The notes: generated from the sequence alone by a model not told the origin. A stretch of 64,000 nt of DNA from Juglans regia (GCF_001411555.2 NC_049906.1:1120781-1184780); one strand, 5' to 3'; counted from the first letter of the stretch, positions 24,166 to 36,281 are shown. Translations and numbers: made by a program.

Positions 24166-24775
24166 AAAACGACGTACACATACACCACACCGATTCAATC
24201 ATGCTTCGTTACACTACTTCTCTCAAAGCACATGCAAACATATTGCATGCAACATTATTTCTCCTCCTCTACTCAATGTAACGTACGTGCGAAAACAAAA
24301 ATGGGTTCGCCACATTGATCGATAACTTTCATCGATATTGTGCAAGTAACCCCATGGGACCATGCATAGCTGAATTGAGTTGTAAATATATAGCTTGATC
24401 TTCTTTTCACGAGCTTTGGTCTTGAGAGAATTCCTTAGTACTATAGCATGAGTACTAGTACAGCTACACCCACCGAGGTTAAGTATAGCATGAGGATGGG
24501 TCACGATAAGGCCATTTGGTCTTTTTTATTTTTTTATCTTTTTATTTACTTTTTTATATTCCTACATATTTAAAAAAATACAATATTATTCAAAAATACT
24601 TTTTTAATCACTAAATAAAAATAATAATAATAATTTGTTGGAATCCATTTGTCGGGACAAGTAGTACTATTATTCCTATACCATATTCAATGTAAACAGC
24701 GTAATATTAATGCTAGCTACTAGCTAGCTAGCTAGAGAATAATATCATATATATATATATATATATATATAGTGA

Positions 24776-24960
24776 CACTACAACAGAATGTGTATTTTGT
24801 GACAGAGGAAACTGTCACAAAAAAATGGCAAACCGTCACTAAACATATTTGGTGACGGTTTGAAACCGTCACCATGACCGTCACGTAAAGTGCGTCACAG
24901 AAAACATTTGGTGACGGTTTACTGTTCAACCGTCACAAAAAATATTTTTAGTGACGGTTG
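24776..24960. repeat. CACTA-II left TIR and subterminal GTGACGG motifs
   Basis: TIR CACTACAACA at 24776, then repeated GTGACGGTTT and its complement AAACCGTCAC about every 20-40 bp. These are candidate transposase contact sites. Confidence 0.85.
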
Positions 24961-24980
24961 GAAGTGTTCCGTTCGGTACA

Positions 24981-25395
24981 ACGTTCGAACGTTCCTTTTT
25001 TTGTGACGGTTATGAACTGTCACAGAAAATCACGTTCGGACGTAAAATTAAACGTTCGGACGTTATACCCGACCCGATTGGCGTTCGAATGAGAGAAGTT
25101 GACGTTTGTTGTATATCGTTCGAACGTATCATATTTACGTTCGCATGTTAATGCGTCCGAACGTTAATTACAATAAACGTTCGAATATTTGTTCGAACGT
25201 AAACGTAAATGTTCAAACGTAGCGCGTTTAATGTTCGGACGTTATTTCGAATGTAAACGAAGGAGCGTCCGAATGCAAGTTCTTTGTTCGAACGTTAGTC
25301 GGTTTAACGTTCGAACGATTCAATTGTATTTACGTTCGAACGTTTGTTACAGTGTGAACCAACGTTCGAACGATTTTTATTTACATTCGAACGTA
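24981..25395. repeat. Palindrome array 1 (ACGTTCGAACGT)
   Basis: About 17 full or degenerate copies of ACGTTCGAACGT in 415 bp, including variants such as CGTTCGGACG, CATTCGAACG and CGTTCGAATG. Spacing is irregular and the intervening DNA is AT-rich. It lies just inside the left end and 3' of the TNPA-like gene. Confidence 0.9.
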
Positions 25396-25533
25396 CAGAT
25401 CAGAAATACTAATTTCATAAAATTTAAAAACAAAATACCAATGGTATCATATTACATACCCAATTAACAAGTAACAATGTCTTATAAAAGTACAAAATTA
25501 GATATTAAAACTAGTCAGAAATATTGATAAAAT

Positions 25534-27219
25534 TTATTTCTTCTTTTTCCCTCGCCCACGGGGATTCTGTTGCAACGACATAACACGCTCCATTTGCACC
25601 ATCATCTCTCGTTGCACTTGCTCTTGCACTTCACTGCGTATTCTTTCCTCCTGGTCTCTCTGTTGGTCCTGCAAACGCGTCTCTAAATGAGACTGTCGTT
25701 CTAAGAGAGACTCTAACTCTTGCTGTCTCGACCTCATATACTCATTCTCACGCCGTGCAGCTTCTAAATCTGCTGTAAGATTATTAATTTGTGAAGCCGA
25801 TGAGGTTGAGGAGGATGAACATTTATGCTTGATAGATCGTCCCAAACCTCTTGCCATACTAGACTGCGGCCCGAGCACTTGGGTGAATATGTCTATGTCA
25901 CTAGGAGAGGATTCCGCAGAAGTCGACTGCATCTCCAACATTTTGTTCTGCAATTTAAAAGGTAATGATCGTAAATAATTAGTAACGTATTAAATGAAAT
26001 AGAAATAAGAAATAAACTATTAAAATGTTCTATAAAAAATTTATTTAACAAAATTAACACTGCTTACATAATTATCTGCAGCGACAGGATCCATCCACTC
26101 ACTATGCTCATTAGTGTGAGCAGCAGCATAGATATGAATGAGGGAAAAGTTTTCAGGATCATCACGTTTCTAACAAAGCGACAATATTATCAATTTTAAA
26201 AAGATAATGTTAGTACTTATCAGAAAGAATATCAGGAAAATAAATGAATTATATAATTTTTTAATTACCATTTTTCCAACAAGACGGTGGAATGACCTTG
26301 AACCGGCACGATGGTGGACAGTCAGAACGGATCTATTCTGTGCATTTGTAGAACTCAAGTGCTACAAAATATATTAAAAATGTTAATTGTAATATGTATA
26401 CATATAATGTATAAAACGAATATGAATGTAAATAATTAAAAGATATAAATGTAAAATACCTGATAATCTGGAGATGCGAAAAGATCACAACACTTTCTCC
26501 AATCATCTAACTTCATCTGCTGAAAAGGAGACTGCGCAGCCTCTTCCAACGTCTCAAACTTCTTGAAGTGGTCATGACATCGTCCTTTGTGACGTCGGAA
26601 TAGTGTAGCCATCAACTCATTCACGGTTCTCAAATCCTCGCTACGGCCAAAGTCGAGGTCGAATTCATCCTAACAAGGGAATCAGGTAAAAAATGTAATA
26701 TATTAATCTAAGTGAAAAAAATGTACTGAAAAGTAAACTCACCAGCACACGACTTCGAATGTGCTCCTTAATCTCATTCGGAACATCTCGCCATGAGCGC
26801 ACATAAAATGGAGCATAAGCTCGAACTACTGTGCCAATATAGGAGGAAAGCGCTGCTGCACTATCATCCACTCCTCCAGTGGAATTATCAGGAATTGTGA
26901 CCTTCAGTTTACCGTGCCTTCTATTTTTTTCAAGAGAGATTCCACGTGTATAGCCACGACCGCGACGTGCAGATGCATCAACTACATGATAATAATAGAT
27001 ATACTATAATTATAATTATATAGTTATTGAGAAAAAAGTATTAACTATATATATAATTATCAACGACAATATTTCCTTACTGGTAGGTGTCGACTGGCTG
27101 TTGTTCTCTTCTGTGTTAGCTTGATCTTCAGGAACGGATTCCTCGAGTGGGGAGTCCTCAATGGATTCAGGACTTGGACTTGGCGGAGGCACATTTCTTC
27201 GTTGTCGTTTTGGCGGCAT
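25534..27219 (-). CDS. TNPA-like CACTA protein (Transposase_24 / Ptta-En-Spm type), intact
   Basis: Six exons join with GT-AG borders on the minus strand: 27219-27081, 26981-26743, 26669-26460, 26361-26269, 26169-26068 and 25947-25534 (139, 239, 210, 93, 102, 414 nt), giving 398 residues without a break. The N-terminus is basic (MPPKRQRRNV) and then Pro/Ser/Glu-rich. The middle carries the family region with YIGTVVRAYAPFYVRSW, DDWRKCCDLF, HHRAGSRSF and IYAAAHTNEHSEW. The last exon is a long charged coiled coil ending in GRGKKKK. By analogy with maize TNPA it should bind subterminal repeats, bring the ends together and regulate the element. Exons 2 and 3 match the lengths in the CACTA-I gene exactly (239 and 210 nt). 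It starts about 100 bp after the TNP2 gene. Confidence 0.88.
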
Positions 27220-27320
27220 TCTTTAAAATAATTAATTATATCAAAGAAAATTAATTAAAAGAAATTATGAAAATTTAAGATATTTTATAGTCACCTATAT
27301 AAATAAAATATTTAGTACTT

Positions 27321-30300
27321 TTACTCTTCAGATGAATTTTCCATAGTTGTTTCAGAATCTCCATCAATAACATCTTCATCATCATTATCCACCTCCTGCC
27401 CGGATTCTGATTCGTATTCATCTTCTGACTCGTCTTCTTCATCTTCCTCCAAACTGACTTGAATTGAATGATCATTTAATACAGACGGGTCGAGATGTAC
27501 GGGTGGGACATCATCTCTACACAAGGGGAGCAACTCGAGTGCACCGAGGTCAACAAACAAGTTAATACCCTCTCCATCTTCCTGGTATGCCTCAACAATC
27601 GGATTGTCATCTTCATCTCCACTATTCTCGTAATCTGCACTCGTTCCTGCTTCATATATATTTCGAGGAACAAATTTTTGTACGACTCGCCAAGTTATCT
27701 CCCCACTATCTTCATCAGCACTTTTCATTGGATCAATCAAGTAATAGACTTGGGTAGCTTGACAAGCCAATACGAATGGATCATCTTCGTACCATTTAGA
27801 TGCAGTATTGACACTCGTAAAGTGATTATCCCTATGTATCGAAACCCGACCACCGCCTAGATCCCACCAATCACATTTGAAGACATATGTTACAGACCCA
27901 CCCAGATATTTCAATCCGATAATATCACGTATGACACCATAATAGTCAATATCATCTGTTCCATGACTCCCCTCGACCAACACACCACAGTTTTGAGTCT
28001 TTCTATTACGTTCACGGTCCAAAGTATGGAATCTATAACCTCGAACCGTGCATGCAGTATATCGAAGTGCTCTATTTGAGGGACCACGGGCCAATGCACT
28101 ATTCGAAGTGGTCACTGTTATAACATATTGCAAAAGAAGTATATTTTGAGCACAACAATTCTAATTAATTTAAAGAAAACTATAATTATTCAAATAAATT
28201 AAATGACATACCTAAGATAATCATCAATCTCTCGGCAGTTATTTAGCACATACCACCGAACCTTACCCAACACTCCATCAATTAAATCGTAACCTGTTTG
28301 TGCACCCAAGGGTCGTACATTCTGGGAAAACACTGATAGCTCACGAGGAGGCGGAGTAGCAAGATCAGCATTTCGCTCTTGACGACTAAATCGTGTCTCA
28401 ACACCACGAAGATATAGAGAGCAAAATGTTAACCATTCATCGTGTATATAAGCCTCTGCTATTGAACCCTCAGCTTTGGCTTTATTCCCAACAATGTGCT
28501 TCAATCGACCCAAATATCTTTCAACTGGATACATCCAACGGAACTGCACCGGTCCACCCAGAAGTACCTCTCGCGGTAAATGTATTGCTAAATGGACCAT
28601 GACATCAAAAAATGATGGTGGAAAGATCTGATCGAATTTACATAGTATAGTAGCAATGTCTTCTTCCAATTTCGACAACACATCTCGATTTACTACCCGA
28701 GTGCACAAATCCTTGAAAAACATACATAGTTCAAATATGGCAACACGTACATTAGATGTCAGCTTCCCACGAATTCCCACAAGTAATAACTTCTGCAAAA
28801 ATACGTGACAATCATGACTTTTCAATCCATTGATTTTCCAATCATCAGGACTCACGCATCTACCAATATTTGAAGCATAACCATCTGGCAACTTCACACC
28901 TTGCAACCATTTACAGAAATCAATCCTCTCCTCCCTCGTCATCGTAAAACATGCATGCGGCATGACCACCCTGTTGCCTTCCACCCGCAAATGCAGATTA
29001 TGTTTAATTCTCATTCTCTCAAGATCTTTCCTCGTCTTGATCGTGTCTTTCGTCTTTTTGTTAATACTCATCAATGTACCCAGTATATTATCACAAATAT
29101 TCTTCTCTATGTGCATTACATCCAAACTATGTCGCAACTTGCATGACGACCAATACGGCAAATCAAAAAAAATACTACGTTTTGTCCAATTCAATTCTGA
29201 TACGGCTCGTTTTCTCTTGTTCTTTCCCCGACCTTTGCCAAAATTGTTCGCTCTAACATGTTGCAGTTGTTCCACTATCTCTTCTCCAGACAACTCTTTT
29301 GGTGCAATCCTATCCTCTACTCTCCCATCAAACTTGGCACATTCTCTTCTCCATGCATGATTTGCTGGTAAATAACGTCGATGACACATGAAACACAACT
29401 TCTAAGAAAATTTTAGCCACTCACTAGCAGTTTCTTTATTACACGTCGGACACGCTAACTTCCCTTTCGTACTCCAGCCGGAAAGATTCCCATACGCCGG
29501 AAAATCATTTATGGTCCACATTACCGCAGCATGCATCTGAAAAGATGTCGACTTAGATGCATCATAAGTTCTAACCCCTGTTTCCCATAACTCTTTCAGC
29601 TCTTCAATCAACGGCTGCATGAATACGTCAATATCATTCCCAGGTGATCTAGGGCCAGGGATGAGTAAAGTTAACAAAAAGTTTGGCGCCTTCATGCACC
29701 TCCATGGTGGAAGATTGTACGGAATCAATACAACGGGCCAAGTGCTATAACTTGTACTCATATTCCCAAAAGGGTTGAATCCATCGGTTGTGAGTCCCAG
29801 GCGCACGTTCCGAGCTTCTAACCCGAACTCTGGATACTGATTATCGAAAGACTGCCACGCAAGTGAATCAGCTGGATGCCTCATATACCCGTCATTCTTA
29901 ACTCTTTTCTCCTCGTGCCACCTCATATCATGAGCTGTTTTCTTACACATATATAGTCTTTGCAACCTAGGTTTCAAGGGAAAATACCGCAACACCTTAG
30001 CCGGCACGTTTTTCTTACCTTTCAACCTCGACTCTCCACATACAAGACATGCTTGTTTCTCCTCGTTCTCCTTCCAGAACAATACACAATCATTCTTGCA
30101 TGCATGTATGGACTTGTACTCAAATCCTAATCCCTTTCTCAACTGTTTCGCTTCATAAAAGTTCTTAGGCAATGCAGACCCTTCGGGAACCACCTCGTTA
30201 AATAAGTCCAATACCATGTTTATTGCTTTCGTCGACATCCCACACAATGATTTTATGTGAAGCAACCGCACAATAAACGACATTTTGGAATGTTTTGTAC

Positions 30301-30760
30301 AACCTGGGTAAAGCTCGCGCTTTGCATCTTCCCACAGTGAAGGAAAATTTTCACAATCAGTCCCTGATCCACCACTTGAGGCATTGTCGTTAACCTCATC
30401 CATAAACATCCCAGCTCCAATGTCACCCAACATCTCCTCCATCTCATCATGCTCATAATCATCATCCATGTGCCGTAAATAATTGTGATGATCGACCAAT
30501 ACATCTGCTGACCCTTCATACGGCTCACCATGCAGTACCCATCGCGTATACCCCAGATCCATACCGTTCACAAATATATGACGCTCTACTTCATCCAATC
30601 CTATCGCACACAAATTTTTACACCCTCGACATGGACACTTAATGTAACCACGACTATCAGCAGAGGCCCGTGCAAAATCAATGAAAGTTCTTACTCCACA
30701 TGCATAGGGTACGTAATCCTTTCCAAGTCTATCGTCCAGACGCATCCAATTTTTGTCCAT
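27321..30760 (-). pseudogene. TNP2-type CACTA transposase with one in-frame stop
   Basis: The minus-strand start is ATG at 30760 (MDKNWMRLDDRL), two bases after a 3' splice site TTTTTAG. Domains in order: Transpos_assoc zinc-type domain with CPCRGCKNL (about residues 1-80); Transposase_21 core with TTDGFNPFGNMS and PGNDIDVFMQPL; DUF4218-type region with HDCHVFLQKLL and MYPVERYLGRLK (EAYIHDEW follows); then DUF4216-type FHTLDRERNRKTQNCGV and an acidic tail ending at 27321. The last part is a second exon: donor AG|GTATGT at 28212/28211, acceptor either 28115 or about 28098 (the latter keeps frame). A TAG at 29402-29404 interrupts an otherwise continuous frame after SEWLKFS; KLCFMCHRRYLP follows in frame. 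Full length would be about 1,100 residues. It cuts and joins the element ends in the nucleus. Confidence 0.93.
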
Positions 30761-31567
30761 TTCTAAAAACATCCAGATATTAATAACACGTACATTGAAA
30801 ATTCACATGCATGTCTTGCCTCCAATTCTCATTACTTTTTTGATAAGGTAGTTGGTCCTATCCCATTCGAGATTATATTCTCCATATTACACAAATCTCG
30901 TCACTCTACTAATTTCCACGTTAGTAGAAATTCCGGCAGCACCTCCCCATAATTCTCCAAGTATACATGTTCAAATATCGGGATTGTGACCCTACGAACA
31001 GTATACCCGAAGAACAATAGAAGAAGATACCGAAACTTCATATTAAACGTGGAAAGTAGTGAGTAACAAAAATGTGTAATACAGATAATATAATCTCAAA
31101 CTGTCCACACTGGACAATTCAGGAATCAGTGGACACATAAATGTACACTGATTCCCAAACGGGTCTAAGGGTATTTATGCAATGTCACACGCATCTAGCA
31201 AAAAATCATACAACAATATCTCCATGTTGTTTAAATTAACAATGTCACCTTCAAATAGTGTTATATTGTTAAACTAAAGAGGGATGGAAGATTATGTGAC
31301 CCTACGTTTCGTGTCTTGTACACAACGAGAGAGAATAATCTTGAAGAAATGTTTAAATTTTAGTCTAATTACTTAACCGTCACAAACTGTCCGACCTTGA
31401 CAACTCTCAAGGCCGAAGAGACTATGACAGTCAAGCAATTAAATTGAAATTTCAACATTTCTTCAAGATTATATTCCCTTGTTGTGTACAAGATCATTAT
31501 TCTTAAAGTATAATTTTAATTGTTATACTTAATTTCAAAGGTTATACTATAATTTTAATTATTATAA

Positions 31568-31850
31568 TTCTTAAAGAGTTACTTTTATGCTTGTTATTAC
31601 TTATATATTAATTATTATTATAAATATTTAATTATCATACTTAAATTTCAATGGTTATATAATAATTTTAATTATTATAATTCTTAAAGAGTTACTTTTA
31701 TGCTTGTTATTACTTAATTTCAAATATTATTATAAATATTTAATTATCATACTTAAATTTCAATGGTTATACAATAATTTTAATTATTATAATTCTTAAA
31801 GAGTTACTTTTATGCTTGTTATTACATAATTTCAAATATTATTATCACAA
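31568..31850. repeat. Three ~112-bp tandem units
   Basis: TTCTTAAAGAGTTACTTTTA recurs at 31568, 31681 and 31793 with matching flanks, in the putative TNP2 leader intron. Confidence 0.85.
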
Positions 31851-31867
31851 TTTTTCAAATTCATATC

Positions 31868-32425
31868 ACAACATATTCACAATAACTCACAATATATTCA
31901 CAAAATAACATGCCACATGTATTAACATATTTCTAAACTTGAGTAAGCAATAAACATGTATTAACAAAGCCTAATGACAATATATTTCTAATAATAAACA
32001 CAATATTTCAAATTTATATCACAACATATTTAAAATAACTCACAAACTATTTACAAACTATACAAACAATAATCACAATATGATAAAAAGAGTTACTTTA
32101 AAATAACATGCCATATGTATTAACAAAGCTTAAGGACAATATATTTGTAACAATGTAAACATATTCATTCATATCATTCACAAATAATAATTTAAATATT
32201 TCAAGTCCATATCACAATAACTCACAATATATTTACAAAATAACATGCCACATGTATTAACATATTTCTAAACTTGAGTAAGCAATAAACATGTAGGGAA
32301 ACAAAGCCTAATGACAATATATTTTTAATAATAAACACAATATTTCAAATTTATATCACAACATATTTAGAATAACTCACAAACTATTTACAAACTATAC
32401 AAACAATAATCACAATATGATAAAG
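31868..32425. repeat. Direct repeat, two ~220-bp copies 335 bp apart
   Basis: The block with ACATGCCACATGTATTAACA, AACTTGAGTAAGCAATAAAC and ACTATTTACAAACTATAC occurs at 31868-32085 and about 32203-32425 with few differences; the second copy has GGGAA in place of TTA after AACATGTA. Confidence 0.8.
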
Positions 32426-32639
32426 AGTAAGCATCAAATCACAACAACATATTGATAAAGTTTAGAAATATACCTAGCACTCACAATATCCTCTTACAAA
32501 TCAAAATTTTCAAACTTCCTAAAACAAGCAATCCTTCAAAAACATACAACACAAACTTATTAGAAATATTCTATAACAAAAACACATTCTATAAATATCA
32601 TAAAATTTAAATAAAGACAAGAAATAAAAATATTATCTT

Positions 32640-32745
32640 ACCAAAACTCAACTCTCTCTCACTCTCTAACTCAACTCTCTCTCACTCTAACTCTCTCTCT
32701 CTCTCTCTCTCTCGTCGAAATCTCTCTCTCTCTCTCTCTCTCTTT
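32640..32745. repeat. CT/GA-rich microsatellite at the TNP2 leader
   Basis: Long CT runs on the plus strand (GA on the minus strand), in the place expected for the TNP2 transcript leader. GA-rich leaders are common at plant core promoters. Confidence 0.75.
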
Positions 32746-32824
32746 CTGTTGCGCGCACGGGAGAAGAAGAAATAATGGGCATCCTCCCGTGCGCGTACTG
32801 ATTAAGTTCTAAAATTATTAGTTT

Positions 32825-33265
32825 AAACGTTCGAACGTTAACTTCAAACGTCCGAACGTTAATTCTAAAATTATTCCCGCCCAGAACGTTCGGACGTTTA
32901 AAATACACGTTCGAACGTACCCTTCTTATGATATAACATGAAATCTAGCGGGAAAGTTCCCGCACTTTCCTCATATATGTTCGAATGTATCACAATTTTT
33001 CGTTCGAACGTTCGTAGATTTATAGATAAACGTTCGAACATACTACTTAAACGTCCGAACGTACATTTCATGAAAGTGTTACCATATTTGAGCGGGAAAT
33101 CTCCCGCACTAATTTAACTAACGTTCGAACGTTGACGGATTTGATGTTCGAACGTATAGTATAAACGTCCTTACGTCTGAATAATCACACAGATACCTTA
33201 ATCGAGCGGAAAAATTCCCGCCTCTTAGTTTAACGTTCGAACGTTAACTTCAAACGTTCGAACGT
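32825..33265. repeat. Palindrome array 2 (ACGTTCGAACGT) at the TNP2 promoter
   Basis: About 14 copies or variants of ACGTTCGAACGT in 440 bp, immediately upstream (on the minus strand) of the presumed TNP2 leader. It is deep inside the element, 5 kb from the nearer end, so it cannot be an ordinary subterminal array. Three GCGGGAAA-type palindromes are interspersed. Confidence 0.9.
32948..33221 (-). promoter_or_regulatory. Three E2F-like palindromes upstream of TNP2
   Basis: GCGGGAAAGTTCCCGC (32948-32963), GCGGGAAATCTCCCGC (33092-33107) and GCGGAAAAATTCCCGC (33206-33221). The first two contain perfect GCGGGAAA/TTTCCCGC on one arm, the E2F consensus of plants and animals. A further half-site TTCCCGC is near 32872. 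Function is inferred from match and position. Confidence 0.45.
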
Positions 33266-35070
33266 AAGATTCCTACTATACTTAACTTATAGTATAATAT
33301 ATATACTACATTGTATAGTATTTTGTGCATAATATAATTTATATATTATGCACAAAATATGTGTTTTTCTAAATTACTATATATGTGTTTTTCTATATAT
33401 TAATTATTTAAATTTTATACAACTATATCTTATATAATTAGTTAAACTCAATAATATACTAGTTAAATAATATATTTATACTATAATATATAGACTAAAT
33501 TTACTAATAATAGTTTAGTATATGACTATATGTAAATATCATACTACTAAAAATTTACAATATTACTACCATGTTGTTCTAAATTACTAATGTATAAATA
33601 TAATAGCATGTAATACTAATGTATATATAATATACTATAAACACTAAGATGCATAATAACATCAACATGTAATATTGTAATACATATACTAATGGATAAA
33701 CACTAATCTATAAATTTATAATAACATATAATACTAATGTATAATAACTAAAGTATTATTCATATCAATTTTATATAACAATATCTTGTATTAATTATAT
33801 TTTTTGACCTAATAAATTCTCAACATATTCATTTTGATAAATATATTAGTAATTCTAATATACATTAGTATAATAATTAGATTTATGGCCTAATACTAAT
33901 ACTATTAGTAAACCACTTTAAGCCTATATATAAATTACTATATAAAGCACTATAGTATTAATTACTAATACTATATTACTATGTGATACTATTAACTATA
34001 GTGATATATTAGTATTAGACATTAGTATACTAATACTATCAGTGATATAGCTAGTGTAATATAATAATATTTATACTAATACTATTATATAGTTATACTA
34101 AATTAAAATCACTATAGCAAATATTAATATATAGTTATGCTAATCGCTATAACTAATACTAATACTAATATAGACTATAGTTATAACTTATAGTATTATA
34201 ACTTATACTAATATATTATATAGTTATACTAAATCACTATAACTAATACTAATATAGTTATACTAATCACTATAATAGTGATATAGTATTAATATCACTA
34301 TTAGTATAATACTATAATATATAGTATTAATAATAACTAATACTATTATATAGTTATACTAAATTAAAATCACTATAGCAAATATTAATATATAGTTATG
34401 CTAATCGCTATAACTAATACTAATACTAATATAGACTATAGTTATAACTTATAGTATTATAACTTATACTAATATATTATATAGTTATACTAAATCACTA
34501 TAACTAATACTAATATAGTTATACTAATCACTATAATAGTGATATAGTATTAATATCACTATTAGTATAATACTATAATATATAGTATTAATAATAACTA
34601 ATACTAATATAATTATTAGTATAACTAATATTTATATAATATATATATCAAGTATAAGAGATTAGAGATTTATATATATATATATATATCAAGTATATTA
34701 GTTTATTATTAATATTTCGGTGCTTTTTTTTTTAATATTCATATATAATAATATATATCATATATTTTTTTTTATAAATTTTCATATATATATAATATAT
34801 AAAATAGATTTATATTAGTTAGTATACTACTATACAATACGGCGTCGTTTCTATTGCAATAGGACTTTCTTTTTAATTTTTGAATGCATGTTATTATGTT
34901 ACTTGTTTTATTTAGTTGTATTTTTTGTTATAATCAAAAGTTTAATTAATTTAGATTGTAATGTTGAGAAAATTGAAATTTAAAAGCTCACAATTTTTTT
35001 TTTAAAAAAAAAAGTGGGTCAAATATGAAGTTAAAAAAGATAAAAAATAATAATAAAAAAATCCGACTCC
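33266..35070. other. AT-rich CACTA-II interior, no gene
   Basis: Nearly pure A/T with TACTAATA/TATAGTTA-type words, a recent 261-bp tandem duplication (34081-34602) and TA runs near 34663-34690. No coding potential. Confidence 0.7.
34081..34602. repeat. Perfect tandem duplication of 261 bp
   Basis: The block beginning ACTATTATATAGTTATAC at 34081 recurs at 34342. By eye the two copies are identical through TAATAATAACTAATACT, which means a recent duplication or assembly duplication. Confidence 0.85.
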
Positions 35071-35173
35071 GCTCCGACAAGTCGGAGTCGGAGTCGGAGC
35101 GGATTTTATATGTTTCGGAGTTGGAGTCGGAGGTTGGGCCCTCCGACTCCGAAAGTGTCGGTGCTCAGCCCTA
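35070..35173 (-). mobile_element. hAT-like element end (TCGGAGTCGG type), fragment
   Basis: On the minus strand it starts TAGGGCTGAGCACCGAC at 35173 and continues with alternating TCGGAGTCGGA / TCCGACTCCGA. TAGGGCTG plus simple subterminal repeats is typical of small plant hAT derivatives. The opposite end is not found in the AT-rich DNA to the left. Confidence 0.4.
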
Positions 35174-35315
35174 ACAACATGTATAAACATATTGCTAAAC
35201 TTTATAAATATAAGAAGCACTCACAAAAAAACCAATAATCTAATTGTCAATAATATTATATAACATCCTAATATATAACTTAAACATTTATAATATAATA
35301 TATTATATTGACAAA

Positions 35316-36207
35316 CGTTCGAACATAATAATAAGTACGTTCGAACGTTCTATGTATATAAGGCCAAAACCGAACGTCGAAACGCATTTCCCTGCCCGTA
35401 TCCATCGTCTTCTCCGTTATTTGCCGCCACGCCGCCGTCACCGCCGCCGTCAACTCCGCCACAACCGTCACTAAAAGGTAGGCATTCATCTTTTATGCAA
35501 ATAACATGTATTTTATTGAGATTTAGATTGACATTTGGATTGAGTTTGGTTTAAAACCGGATAAATATTACCGGATTTTCAACTTCATTTTCCGGCCACC
35601 ACGACCAGTCATTGGCCGAATAGTCACCGTAGAAATGTTTCTTGAAGTGTATACTTCATTTACATGGTGACATTTCGGCATTTAGACCCTTGTAGAGAAA
35701 TTTTCGAGATTTCAATAATGGCTGAGTCGACTCAGCCATTCTGCGTCAAAACGTTCGAACGTTTCACCAAGACATTCGAACGTACGACGTTTAAATTACC
35801 GAGCCGTTACGGCTTCCACGTTCGAACGTTAATCGTCTTACATTCGGACGTGAATATTATTAAACGACATACGTTCGAACGTGAATATTTACTTTCGCAC
35901 GTAAATCACATACGGTCGGACGTTTAATTATAACATCCGAACGTAGTGATTTTCTACATTATTCATGCTTCGACGTTCGGACGTTCATATTTACGTTCAC
36001 ACGTAAAACAAATACGTTCGAACTTAAATTCGAACGTATTTGTTTACTGCTTATGTTCGAACGTACATCTGTACATTCGAACGTATTTGTTTTACGTTTG
36101 AACGTAAATTTATTTACATTATTTTACGTGCGAACGTATAAATTAACGTCCGAACGTTTTTATCTTTAACGTTCGAACGTTAAAGATAAAACGTTCGAAC
36201 GTTAATT
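35316..36207. repeat. Palindrome array 3 (ACGTTCGAACGT), promoter and leader intron of the third gene
   Basis: Two copies flank the TATA box at 35355 (35316-35350), then about 18 copies or variants lie at 35749-36207 within the predicted leader intron (35478-36278). The last two copies form a larger inverted repeat around TTATCTTTAACGTTCGAACG / ACGTTAAAGATAAAACG. Confidence 0.9.
35355..35361 (+). promoter_or_regulatory. TATA box of the third CACTA-II gene
   Basis: TATATAA, followed about 30 bp later by a C/G-rich leader (35385-35477) that ends in a donor AAAG|GTAGG at 35477/35478. The leader intron would run to TTTTCAG at 36278, three bases before the start codon. Confidence 0.55.
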
Positions 36208-36281
36208 CAGAGCATCTTAAAATTAATACAAAAAAATGCATTATTGTAAATAATTTTTTTTTCCTTTTCTATTTTCAGGAT

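Larger units (their letters stand above)
17098..24770. repeat. Duplicated segment, copy B (interrupted)
   Basis: Copy B matches copy A in 17098-17258 and 24171-24770. It is split by the copia element with its AAAAC duplication, and its right end runs into CACTA-II at 24776. Divergence from copy A is considerable, with many substitutions and small indels, so the duplication is older than the insertions in either copy. Confidence 0.75.
30763..32641 (-). other. Probable 5' UTR intron of the TNP2 gene
   Basis: On the minus strand a donor G|GTAAGA occurs at 32642/32641 and an acceptor TTTTTAG ends at 30763, just before the TNP2 start codon. The 1.9 kb between has no gene and is AT-rich with two repeat systems (31568-31850, 31868-32425). 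The spliced leader would be the GA/CT-repeat-rich stretch around 32642-32760. Transcript evidence is needed to confirm the join. Confidence 0.5.

Noticed and set aside
27495..27860. Plus-strand 121-codon open frame
   Set aside because: Antisense shadow of the TNP2 DUF4216 exon.
28901..29360. Plus-strand open frames opposite TNP2
   Set aside because: Antisense shadows without codon bias or domain; the minus strand has clear transposase motifs.
29402..29404. Reading the TNP2 stop as part of an intron
   Set aside because: No GT-AG pair around it keeps both conserved sides, and the frame continues directly after the stop.
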